From Burkholderiales bacterium (lineage in GTDB: Bacteria; Pseudomonadota; Gammaproteobacteria; Burkholderiales; UBA11063), in assembly GCA_026461645.1 (NCBI GenBank), contig JAPJMP010000080.1, forward strand, positions 1 through 15,108: 15,108 nucleotides of DNA, read 5' to 3'. Under the pieces are notes generated by a model. That model ran no database searches. It had not been told where the DNA came from and saw nothing but the letters and a program-made list of their open reading frames with translations. Positions 1 through 5,008 of the stretch are shown piece after piece; position 1 is the stretch's first letter, and every line of letters begins with the position of its first letter. The position numbers were made by a program, and so were the translations under genes.

Positions 1-39
1 ACTTCATACCATATGAATAAATATTTAAAAAGATTTTAA
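1..39 (+). CDS. 3' end of an upstream gene (partial)
   Basis: Reading frame 1 is open from the window edge and stops at TAA 37-39, one base before the ATG of the next gene. The other two forward frames stop by position 20, so this frame is the only one able to carry an upstream gene. The visible tail is about twelve residues and ends Tyr-Leu-Lys-Arg-Phe. The one-base junction suggests translational coupling with the gene at 41. In plasmids a small basic protein in this position often follows parA, so a ParA C-terminus is a reasonable guess, but twelve residues cannot prove it. Confidence 0.35.
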   Translation, partial: TSYHMNKYLKRF

Positions 40-40
40 T

Positions 41-391
41 ATGAAAAAAAATGACACTCAAAGTAAATTAAGGCTTTCTTTAAATGAAGAAGAAAAAGTT
101 GTTCAAGATAAAGATATAGGAATTGATAAGTTTAGCAAAGCTGATATGGTTTTTGGAAAAAAAGAGGAGGTTGTCCAAGAAATCAAATCTAATCCTAAAG
201 CATTACCAGGAAAAAGAAAAACCATCTACCTGTCTCAAAATGCATTAGATATTATTAAACAAATTGGCTCAAGATTGCGACTACTTGATATTGAAAGCAA
301 TGATTCGAAGGTGATTGCAGCAGCTTTATGTCATTTCAATACATTAGATAATGAAACTTTAATAGCAAGAACTAAAGAAGTTGAGCAATAG
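41..391 (+). CDS. Small basic protein, possible plasmid partition/DNA-binding partner
   Basis: This 116-residue protein is not recognised with certainty. Residues 1-55 are highly charged, rich in Lys, Glu and Asp, and probably disordered. Residues about 58-100 contain a short beta-strand-like segment (KRKTIYLSQNALDII) followed by two predicted helices, a layout compatible with a ribbon-helix-helix DNA-binding fold. The ATG lies one base after a stop codon in another frame, so it is probably the second gene of an operon and translated by coupling; the upstream sequence has only a weak AAAGA-like ribosome site. Charged disordered N-terminus plus C-terminal DNA-binding fold, next to a resolvase, resembles the small centromere-binding partners of ParA on plasmids. 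That role is inference. It could also be an unrelated plasmid maintenance protein. Confidence 0.65.
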   Translation: MKKNDTQSKLRLSLNEEEKVVQDKDIGIDKFSKADMVFGKKEEVVQEIKSNPKALPGKRKTIYLSQNALDIIKQIGSRLRLLDIESNDSKVIAAALCHFNTLDNETLIARTKEVEQ

Positions 392-418
392 TACTTACAT
401 TATGCATAGTGCATATAG
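389..418. repeat. Inverted repeat between convergent genes
   Basis: Between the stop of the small basic gene and the convergent recombinase stop, the sequence contains tatgca/tgcata arms around a three-base spacer, flanked on both sides by tagtac. The nested symmetry sits just after the stop codon at 391, where a bidirectional terminator would be expected, but there is no T run. A protein binding site such as a partition centromere is an alternative. Confidence 0.35.
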
Positions 419-438
419 TACGTAACTTCAACAAAGTC

Positions 439-1314
439 TCAATACCAATGCTTCTCGTTATCTAACGTAGAAATGCTAGTATCATCAATAAAGCAATTCC
501 GACTATCCGCCGCTGACCCAATTTCAGAGTATAAGTCGTCTATTTGTTCCTCTAAATCTGTGTCGTCTTCATACTCAATAGTTAGAATATATTCATGCTC
601 ATTTTTAGTTTTTTCAAAATCATAATAGGGTAGGGTAAACATTTCTATATCTTCATAAGTCTTCTTTTTACCACGAACCCATTGACTATTATTTTCAACT
701 ACTAACCGCAATAAAATTTTAATAGTTTTCAATGCCTCAGTTGCAGGTATTGGGGCAGGGGAGTCCTTTATATAACGATGCAAAGTATTTCGACTTACCC
801 CAAATTTTTTAGCAATATCTACTTTTTTGTATCGCTCTTTAACCATTTGCTGAATCTCATTTAGCTGCTCATCTGTAAAACATTTGCTCCGACCACGATA
901 CTTACCAGCTTTTTTAGCAAGTACAATACCTTCTTTCTGCCTTTCACGTATTAATGAGCGCTCAAACTCAGCAAATGCTCCCATTACTGATAACATCAAC
1001 GTAGCCATAGGAGCTTCTTTGCCGTTAAAAATTAATCCTTCTTTGACAAATTTAATTGCTACACCTTTGTTGGCCAGCTTATTTACGGTACTACGTAAAT
1101 CATCAAGGTTTCTGGCTAGTCTATCCATAGAATGAACATAGACAGTATCACCTTCCCGTACAAACTCCATCATTAATTGTAATTGTGGTCTTTTGGTATC
1201 CTTACCCGAACATTTATCTGTAAAAATCTTATTTAGCTTGATACCATCCAATTGACGCTCTGAATTCTGCTCAACAGTGCTAACTCTGACATATCCAATA
1301 TCTTGTCCACTCAT
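439..1314 (-). CDS. Serine recombinase (resolvase/invertase family) with C-terminal extension
   Basis: The protein cuts and rejoins DNA through a phosphoserine link, either resolving plasmid dimers or cointegrates, or inverting DNA. Residues 1-140 form the resolvase catalytic domain: IGYVRVST near the N-terminus carries the nucleophile Ser12, MDRLARN holds the conserved Arg pair, and a long helix follows around MLSVMGAFAEFERSLIRER. Residues about 145-185 are a helix-turn-helix (VDIAKKFGVSRNTLHRYI). Family members of this type usually end near 185-200 residues; this one has about 100 further residues, acidic toward the end, that I do not recognise. The ATG at 1314 gives the normal start just before the IGYVRVST strand; a close AAGG lies only two bases upstream, so initiation may be weak. 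An extended -10 promoter and inverted repeats upstream suggest autoregulation. The gene converges with the small basic gene on its left. Confidence 0.93.
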   Translation of the reverse strand: MSGQDIGYVRVSTVEQNSERQLDGIKLNKIFTDKCSGKDTKRPQLQLMMEFVREGDTVYVHSMDRLARNLDDLRSTVNKLANKGVAIKFVKEGLIFNGKEAPMATLMLSVMGAFAEFERSLIRERQKEGIVLAKKAGKYRGRSKCFTDEQLNEIQQMVKERYKKVDIAKKFGVSRNTLHRYIKDSPAPIPATEALKTIKILLRLVVENNSQWVRGKKKTYEDIEMFTLPYYDFEKTKNEHEYILTIEYEDDTDLEEQIDDLYSEIGSAADSRNCFIDDTSISTLDNEKHWY

Positions 1315-1326
1315 AACCTTAATTAC

Positions 1327-1345
1327 CCTAAAACGTAACTTTAGG
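1327..1345. promoter_or_regulatory. Imperfect palindrome in recombinase leader, operator or res subsite
   Basis: The sequence cctaaaacgtaactttagg is an imperfect palindrome whose right half repeats the gtaactttagg core found again at 1391-1403 (inverted) and 1422-1434. It lies immediately downstream of the recombinase -10 element, around the expected transcription start and 13 bases from the ATG. Resolvases normally bind such subsites and repress their own promoter; that role here is inferred from position. Confidence 0.5.
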
Positions 1346-1346
1346 T

Positions 1347-1355
1347 ATTATAACA
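1347..1355 (-). promoter_or_regulatory. Extended -10 promoter of the recombinase gene
   Basis: On the minus strand the sequence reads TGTTATAAT, a perfect TATAAT preceded by the TGn extension. No good -35 lies 16-18 bases upstream, which is tolerated by extended -10 promoters. The expected start of transcription falls near 1340, inside the imperfect palindrome at 1327-1345, giving a leader of about 25 bases before the ATG at 1314. Confidence 0.5.
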
Positions 1356-1390
1356 TTCATTACTTATAGTAATTAAATTTAAATTTTAAT

Positions 1391-1434
1391 CCTAAAGTTA
1401 CTTATTTAAAGTATTTTGAACAAGTAACTTTAGG
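1391..1434. repeat. Perfect 13-bp inverted repeat, candidate res subsite
   Basis: cctaaagttactt at 1391-1403 is the exact reverse complement of aagtaactttagg at 1422-1434, with an 18-base AT-rich spacer. The motif core recurs at 1335-1345 and a shortened copy (aagtaactt) occurs at 1516-1524. Clustering of a single motif upstream of a serine recombinase, in both orientations, is the normal layout of a recombination site. The 44-bp span is longer than a typical single subsite, so exact pairing of half-sites is uncertain. Confidence 0.55.
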
Positions 1435-1566
1435 CTATACCCTATAATTACTATTATTTATTAAGGTAAAATAAAGGCTACATAATTTCTTACACGTCTG
1501 AAATTGAAAAGAGCAAAGTAACTTCTAATTCTGACTATATCATAATTAATAATCTTCATCAGTGAT

Positions 1567-1669
1567 AATTCGCCCGCTGGGACTAAATTACTGTGGTGTA
1601 ATAAATTGCATATTTATTACACCACTATCTAGCTATTGGGCGGGTGGGCACTTCAGTGCCGGGCGAATT
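1567..1669. other. Cloverleaf-like inverted-repeat block (structured DNA or RNA)
   Basis: Three nested or tandem inverted repeats fall in 103 bases. The outer stem pairs aattcgccc (1567-1575) with gggcgaatt (1661-1669). Inside it are a perfect 13-bp stem with a 7-base loop (1593-1605 with 1613-1625, arms gtggtgtaataaa/tttattacaccac) and a GC-rich 6-bp stem with a 2-base loop (1647-1652 with 1655-1660, ggcact/agtgcc). All three can form at the same time, on either strand. The G+C of the outer and third stems stands out from the AT-rich surroundings. Candidates are an oriT-like or single-strand origin, a site for a rolling-circle or HUH nuclease, or a small structured RNA. The sequence alone does not decide. 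Confidence 0.5.
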
Positions 1670-1742
1670 TGCTCTTATACTTTCCATAACTTGTAATCTT
1701 AAAACTAGACCTGGTGATTTACTTTTATAGCAGGTTTACCCC

Positions 1743-1761
1743 AGGGGCGGATTCCGCCCCT
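1743..1761 (-). terminator. Strong GC hairpin after methyltransferase gene
   Basis: aggggcgg (1743-1750) pairs perfectly with ccgcccct (1754-1761) around a three-base loop. It starts four bases beyond the methyltransferase stop codon at 1766-1768. On the minus strand no T run follows, so it is not a classic intrinsic terminator; it may end the transcript with Rho, protect the 3' end, or act in the opposite direction, where TAATATTATAT follows. Confidence 0.45.
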
Positions 1762-1765
1762 AATA

Positions 1766-2965
1766 TTATATAGTCGCTATTACCTCATCAGTTAGCACGG
1801 TTAGCTTTGCAAGCTCTCCTGCCAGGTTTACCAGGTTAGCATCAGACAAGGCAGCTATTCCAGCCTTTAACTGCTGCAATTTATAATGCACCGTTACCGG
1901 TTCCAACCGCTTAAAGGTGATAGCATTAAAATTATCTTTTGTAGCCTGGTCAAATTGACAACTAGCTAGACAATCTAAAACTTTCTGAGTATCCTCTGCT
2001 GTACAAGTCGGCACATATCGCTTATAAACTTCCACCCATTTTAATTTTAGCTCGCCTAAAATTCGCTGTGGCCTATTTTGCCAGTATTGGTTTATACTGT
2101 CTTTGTTACCATCCTGCACCAGCTCCACAGTATCAACAAAATTATGTAGCTTCTGGCCGGTCTTTCTGATAAAAACAATATCTACGGTAACAGTTGCTTG
2201 CTCAAATAAATTGTCGGGTAAACGTACCGCATCAATTAGCACCGCTTCATTATCTACTATTGCACGGGTATTTTTGCGTGGTATATCCATGTAGCAGGAC
2301 GGTAAAACAAAAGCTAAAATGCCGTCATCTTTTAATAGTCGCACGCACTTAGCTATAAAATAATGATGAATGGTATAACCGGATATATCCGGCATTGCTT
2401 CATCTGTTATAACTTCATCGCTAAACGGTGGATTACCTATAATTAGGTCATATTGCTTGCCGGTAAAATCCACATCCTGGATTTTTTGGTTCATGATTTT
2501 AATTTCTGGGTATGATGCCCTGGCTAACTTGCTGGTTAAAATATCCATCTCAACCCCGGTGACATTACTACCGGATTTTATACTATCTGGCATATATTCA
2601 AAAAATGCCCCACTCCCGCAAGCTGGTTCCAAAATTTCCCCGCCTTTAAAGTTGCAAACATCAATAAGATATCTATACATGAAGCTAATTATTTCTTTCG
2701 GTGTATAGTATGCGCTTTTGCAACTTTGGCGTAAGGTATTAAAAACCTCGTGTTCTCGTTCCTTACCAAAGTTATGCCTTATCTCCCGCATTAACATGCC
2801 GTATAACTGTTTTGAGTTAAAGCACTGCCTAAGCCCACCAAAGCCCCGGTAAGCTTTTAAAATATCAATTTTTGGCTTACTTTGTCCAAGCTCAGCTAAA
2901 ACGTTTACATTAGCTAAAAATTGCTCTACTTTTCTAATTTCTATTGCGGGTTGCTTTTGTTCCAT
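1766..2965 (-). CDS. SAM-dependent N6-adenine-type DNA methyltransferase, stand-alone
   Basis: This 399-residue protein has the gamma-type amino-methyltransferase order. SAYYTPKEII (about 85-92) matches the motif X region, EPACGSGAFF (113-122) is motif I for S-adenosylmethionine, and NPPF (178-181) is the catalytic motif IV of N6-adenine or N4-cytosine methylases. The fold runs to about residue 270; the last 130 residues are helical and unrecognised, with no obvious target-recognition domain. Stand-alone methylases of this kind on plasmids resemble the methylase module of the very large helicase-methylase proteins of phages and mobile elements, and may protect element DNA from host restriction. 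No restriction enzyme is next to it. The ATG at 2965 has AAGAG eight bases upstream. It follows the J-domain gene with a hairpin in the 66-base gap. Confidence 0.85.
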   Translation of the reverse strand: MEQKQPAIEIRKVEQFLANVNVLAELGQSKPKIDILKAYRGFGGLRQCFNSKQLYGMLMREIRHNFGKEREHEVFNTLRQSCKSAYYTPKEIISFMYRYLIDVCNFKGGEILEPACGSGAFFEYMPDSIKSGSNVTGVEMDILTSKLARASYPEIKIMNQKIQDVDFTGKQYDLIIGNPPFSDEVITDEAMPDISGYTIHHYFIAKCVRLLKDDGILAFVLPSCYMDIPRKNTRAIVDNEAVLIDAVRLPDNLFEQATVTVDIVFIRKTGQKLHNFVDTVELVQDGNKDSINQYWQNRPQRILGELKLKWVEVYKRYVPTCTAEDTQKVLDCLASCQFDQATKDNFNAITFKRLEPVTVHYKLQQLKAGIAALSDANLVNLAGELAKLTVLTDEVIATI

Positions 2966-3005
2966 TTTGTTTGCTCTTATAAATTTATAAATAATTATTG
3001 GTTGA

Positions 3006-3029
3006 TATAGCGGGAATACTCCCGCTATA
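3006..3029 (-). terminator. Perfect 10-bp hairpin between J-domain and methyltransferase genes
   Basis: tatagcggga (3006-3015) pairs with tcccgctata (3020-3029) around a 4-base loop. It begins three bases after the J-domain stop codon and lies upstream of the methyltransferase. No T run follows on the minus strand. It may partly terminate, mark a processing site, or stabilise the upstream message. Confidence 0.45.
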
Positions 3030-3031
3030 GT

Positions 3032-3535
3032 TTAGTGAATTGCTGGCATTGCCTCAGTTTCTACAATTTTGCTGCCAAATTTCTTACGGATGCCTTTCAT
3101 TGACTGACTACCACGCTTAAACTTGGTTGTGTCAATCGTTGGCGACCAGTACCAGGCTTTTTTAGCCCCGGAGAACTTAAACCCTAAGTCCTTAATTTTG
3201 TCCTTATGCGGGAATGTGTCACCAGACAACCAAACCCAGTACCCGCATACCTCAATAACCACGCCTGGCATAATTTTTAATGCCTGGATAAAATCAAGGT
3301 TAATACCGTGTGATTGCATGTCCTCCTGGTTAATATCCAGGGTTTCATTGCCAGCAAAGAATTTACAAAGTTCCTCAAATGCCGTATTAATTAGCTGCAT
3401 ACTCTCAGTATTCCCGCCCTTATCTGGGTGGTTTACACTAGCTAACTTTCGGTAAGCTGATTTTATATCAGCCAAAACATATTGGCCATTTTCCAGGCCA
3501 AAAATTACAATTGCATTATTTAGTTTATTTTCCAT
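3032..3535 (-). CDS. J-domain (DnaJ-like) protein
   Basis: J domains stimulate the ATPase of an Hsp70 partner. Residues about 7-60 (counted from the ATG at 3535) form the domain, with HPD at 36-38 in the sequence NHPDKGG, preceded by helix II (ADIKSAYRKLA) and followed by helix III (MQLINTAFEELCKFF). The Gly/Phe and zinc-finger regions of true DnaJ are absent. The C-terminal 70 residues contain WVWLSGDTFPHKDKIKDLGF and an AWYW segment, a small aromatic-rich module I have seen on accessory plasmid proteins but cannot name. An upstream in-frame ATG at 3574 would add 13 residues, but it lies in a hairpin and its AAGGA is one base from the codon; the 3535 start is preceded by AGG at nine bases and begins where the domain begins. 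Total 167 residues. The target is unknown; plasmid J proteins can assist replication complexes. Confidence 0.82.
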   Translation of the reverse strand: MENKLNNAIVIFGLENGQYVLADIKSAYRKLASVNHPDKGGNTESMQLINTAFEELCKFFAGNETLDINQEDMQSHGINLDFIQALKIMPGVVIEVCGYWVWLSGDTFPHKDKIKDLGFKFSGAKKAWYWSPTIDTTKFKRGSQSMKGIRKKFGSKIVETEAMPAIH

Positions 3536-3551
3536 GTTATAATACCTATAT

Positions 3552-3576
3552 AAATGCTCCCTTTCCGAGAGCATTT
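3552..3576 (-). terminator. Hairpin between small membrane protein and J-domain genes
   Basis: aaatgctc (3552-3559) pairs with gagcattt (3569-3576) around a nine-base loop that includes GGAAAGG on the minus strand. It sits 17 bases after the stop codon of the small membrane protein and before the J-domain ATG at 3535. With the hairpins at 3006-3029 and 1743-1761 it makes a set of one hairpin after each gene of the leftward run. Confidence 0.4.
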
Positions 3577-3592
3577 CCTTACAAAAATGTTA

Positions 3593-3760
3593 TTATGTTA
3601 ATTGCCTTTTTGTTACTTGTGGCAGTATCGCGAGTACTGCCCCAACACCCAAAATTAAAAAGCTTTCTTTTCTAGTCAGCAAGTCACAAAATCCGCCAAA
3701 AATAGCAAAAGCCATCAAGCCCAATACCACCGAAGAAAAAATAATTTCTATTGGTTTCAT
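3593..3760 (-). CDS. Small two-TM membrane protein
   Basis: This 55-residue protein starts at the ATG at 3760, which has AAGGA nine bases upstream; a longer frame to 3835 lacks support. Two hydrophobic stretches, about residues 5-22 (IIFSSVVLGLMAFAIFGG) and 32-47 (ESFLILGVGAVLAILP), are joined by a short loop containing FCDLLTRK, and the C-terminus is basic. The protein is therefore likely an inner-membrane hairpin. No family is recognised. It is the first gene of the leftward run with the J-domain and methyltransferase genes, about 90 bases after a boxA-like element. Small hairpin membrane proteins on mobile elements can be phage-defence, entry-exclusion or toxin components, but nothing here decides among these. 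Confidence 0.6.
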   Translation of the reverse strand: MKPIEIIFSSVVLGLMAFAIFGGFCDLLTRKESFLILGVGAVLAILPQVTKRQLT

Positions 3761-3847
3761 AATAAAAAATCCTTTCAAAAAATTAAAATTAAGAACCTTT
3801 ACGCTATGGGTCTGCTCCCCTTGTCTCGCAGTCATCTTTTAGCTACC

Positions 3848-3862
3848 AAATTGTTAAAGAAC
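3848..3862 (-). promoter_or_regulatory. boxA-like antitermination element
   Basis: On the minus strand the sequence reads GTTCTTTAACAATTT, matching the core of the proteobacterial rRNA-leader boxA (consensus TGCTCTTTAACA). In rRNA operons this RNA site binds NusB/NusE and makes RNA polymerase resist termination. No rRNA is present in this window. It lies about 88 bases upstream of the first of three leftward genes, each followed by a hairpin. A role in antitermination of this operon is inferred. Confidence 0.45.
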
Positions 3863-3921
3863 TCTTGTATAGCCCCAACGAGGGCGTAACGCATCAGCTT
3901 GGATACGCAACAATCACGGGT

Positions 3922-3940
3922 TAAGGGGATTATCCCCTTA
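3922..3940. repeat. Hairpin upstream of the boxA-like element
   Basis: taagggga (3922-3929) pairs with tcccctta (3933-3940) around a three-base loop; the whole 19 bases are symmetrical. It has no T run on either side. It lies 60 bases upstream of the boxA-like site on the minus strand, so it could be a leader-RNA stem or the end of a transcript from the open frame at 3954-4118. Confidence 0.4.
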
Positions 3941-3953
3941 CTGTCAGAGACTA

Positions 3954-4118
3954 TTAAGAGCCATCAGCCAGCATTTTTTTCGTAAATTGCTTACGCCGGC
4001 ATGAAAGCATGGTTTTGGCAGCTAGAGAAATACGAGCAGCTTCCGCGACATATTTGTCTTGTCTGGATATCGCAAGGGTAAAATAAAAGAAATTTAAAGA
4101 ATTTTTAGCGGTGACGCG
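3954..4118 (-). pseudogene. Protein-like open frame without a start codon (possible remnant)
   Basis: The minus strand is open for 54 codons between TGA 4119-4121 and TAA 3954-3956. The predicted peptide looks protein-like: an aromatic strand (NFFYFTLAISRQDKYVAEAA), then a helix-like segment ending in basic residues (SCRRKQFTKKMLADGS). Its codons are richer in G+C than the surrounding DNA. No ATG, GTG or TTG occurs before residue about 36, so as it stands it cannot start normally. It could be a decayed gene fragment, a gene with a rare start, or chance. Its 5' edge overlaps the first gtgacgcgtcac palindrome. Confidence 0.3.
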
Positions 4119-4136
4119 TCACAAGTGTTAAGAAAA
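4103..4136. repeat. 34-bp direct repeat, copy 1, with palindrome gtgacgcgtcac
   Basis: This copy runs from ttttagcg through the perfect 12-bp palindrome gtgacgcgtcac (4111-4122) to aagaaaa. The second copy at 4181-4214 matches at 32 of 34 positions, 78 bases downstream. A palindromic core with conserved flanks in two copies is typical of a binding site for a dimeric regulator or a partition/replication protein. Confidence 0.65.
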
Positions 4137-4180
4137 TTGTTTGGATTTGTTTTAAGGACGGGGTTGTCAAATTATTTATT

Positions 4181-4214
4181 TTTTAGCGGTGACGCGTCAC
4201 AAGCGTAAAGAAAA
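4181..4214. repeat. 34-bp direct repeat, copy 2, with palindrome gtgacgcgtcac
   Basis: The second copy has the palindrome at 4189-4200 and differs from copy 1 at only two positions (4126 versus 4204 and 4129 versus 4207). Between the copies, on the minus strand, lies TTGACA (4165-4170), a perfect -35 hexamer, though no good -10 follows at the right distance. The pair therefore could flank a leftward promoter under control of the binding protein. Confidence 0.65.
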
Positions 4215-4246
4215 ATCAAAAATTTTACAAGCCAATGATTACGACG

Positions 4247-4475
4247 AAAGGAGTAATTATTGAGGACGGTTTTATTCACCTCGCCCTTGCAATATCGTCC
4301 AAAGCCATGTTGCAATCGCTTTAGTAAGCTTTTTATACGAAAAAATATCACTATCGCCTCAGCGATTATTTATTGCTTGAGCGCCAGCGAGACTTATTAC
4401 ATGCTGGATAAGTTTAGAAGCTCGTCAACTTGGGAGAAACAGACTGGTTTGTACCTGTCAGTACGTCTGCTTTAG
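4247..4475 (+). CDS. Possible small protein with TTG start and strong ribosome site
   Basis: AAAGGAG at 4247-4253 is a near-ideal Shine-Dalgarno sequence in a region otherwise lacking genes, and TTG at 4260 lies six bases after it. The frame runs 71 codons to 4475 and encodes a basic peptide with a Pro-Cys-Cys pair and a short hydrophobic stretch (ITIASAIIYCLSA). No family is recognised. The composition is not strongly protein-like, and the ribosome site could instead belong to a shorter frame starting ATT at 4259, which ends within 60 bases. The feature start includes the ribosome site. Treat as weak. Confidence 0.25.
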
Positions 4476-4531
4476 TGGTAAAATATTGCTGCTTAATAAT
4501 AAAATCATAATTTATAACATAAGGAATCCGC

Positions 4532-4810
4532 ATGAATAAATCTGAATTAATCACATCCGTGTCAGAAAAATCTGGCGTAAATAAAAAAGACTCAACTGCA
4601 GTATTAGAGGCATTAATTGAAAGCATAACTGAAGCTTTAAAAGCTAAAGATAAGGTAGCCTTAGTTGGGTTTGGCACATTTGAAATACAAGAACGTGAAG
4701 CACGAGTTGGGCGCAATCCTAAAACTGGAGAAGAAATCAAGATACCAGCAAGTATCAGTCCTAAATTTAAGCCAGGGAAGCCTTTTAAAGACGCTGTTGC
4801 CAGCGTTTAA
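4532..4810 (+). CDS. hup: HU family nucleoid protein
   Basis: HU binds and bends double-stranded DNA without strict sequence preference, shaping nucleoid or plasmid DNA and helping replication, recombination and repression complexes. The 92-residue length is normal. The N-terminal helices begin MNKSELITSVSEKSGVNKKD; GFGTFEIQERE leads into the two beta-arms, which carry the hallmark GRNPKTGE with the intercalating Pro, and the protein ends in a short helix after KPFKDAV. The ATG is preceded by AAGGA at six bases. It stands alone between the 771-base regulatory region and hsdM. An HU copy on an accessory element is often a plasmid 'stealth' or replication factor; that role here is inferred, and IHF is unlikely because the sequence fits the HU pattern better. 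Confidence 0.93.
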   Translation: MNKSELITSVSEKSGVNKKDSTAVLEALIESITEALKAKDKVALVGFGTFEIQEREARVGRNPKTGEEIKIPASISPKFKPGKPFKDAVASV

Positions 4811-5008
4811 TACCAGCTACTTACGTTTAAATGGGTTTTAGAAAAAAGTAAGTATTTGGGGCTAAAAATAGTGCGTAATCGCTATTGATCCTGTTAATCT
4901 AACGCCGGAAAAGAACAGTAAAAATTTGTAAATAAAAAATAGCAATAATCTCCATTTGCATTTAATTGCTCTTACGCTTGCAAATATAATATTAAATTAG
5001 GAATATTC

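Larger units (their letters stand above)
1315..1765. other. Intergenic region with recombinase site and structured block
   Basis: This 451-base gap carries no convincing coding frame. Its right-hand side (near the recombinase ATG, 1327-1434) holds the promoter and inverted repeats described separately. The middle (1435-1566) is plain AT-rich DNA with one shortened repeat copy at 1516-1524. The far part holds the three-stem block at 1567-1669 and the hairpin at 1743-1761 that follows the methyltransferase stop codon. Confidence 0.6.
3761..4531. other. Long regulatory/intergenic region between leftward operon and HU
   Basis: No confident gene occupies these 771 bases between two divergent units. 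From left to right it contains the boxA-like site (3848-3862), a hairpin (3922-3940), a start-less protein-like frame (3954-4118, minus), two copies of a 34-bp repeat (4103-4136 and 4181-4214), and a small frame with a strong ribosome site (4260-4475). The last 56 bases before HU are AT-rich and should hold its promoter, but no clean -35/-10 pair is visible. Confidence 0.55.

Noticed and set aside
3761..3835. Upstream extension of the small membrane protein
   Set aside because: The ATG at 3760 has its own AAGGA at correct spacing; the added 25 residues are not protein-like and contain the sequence that serves as its ribosome site.
4165..4170. TTGACA on the minus strand as a full promoter
   Set aside because: The -35 is perfect but the regions 16-18 bases downstream give only aaatcc/aatcca-type hexamers, so it is mentioned only as context for the repeats.
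4414..4740. Minus-strand 108-codon frame over the HU gene
   Set aside because: Antisense to a clear HU gene, no ribosome site and no protein-like pattern.
4985..4990. Perfect TATAAT as hsdM promoter
   Set aside because: Transcription would start within or beside the ribosome site, leaving almost no leader, and no -35 fits at 16-18 bases.
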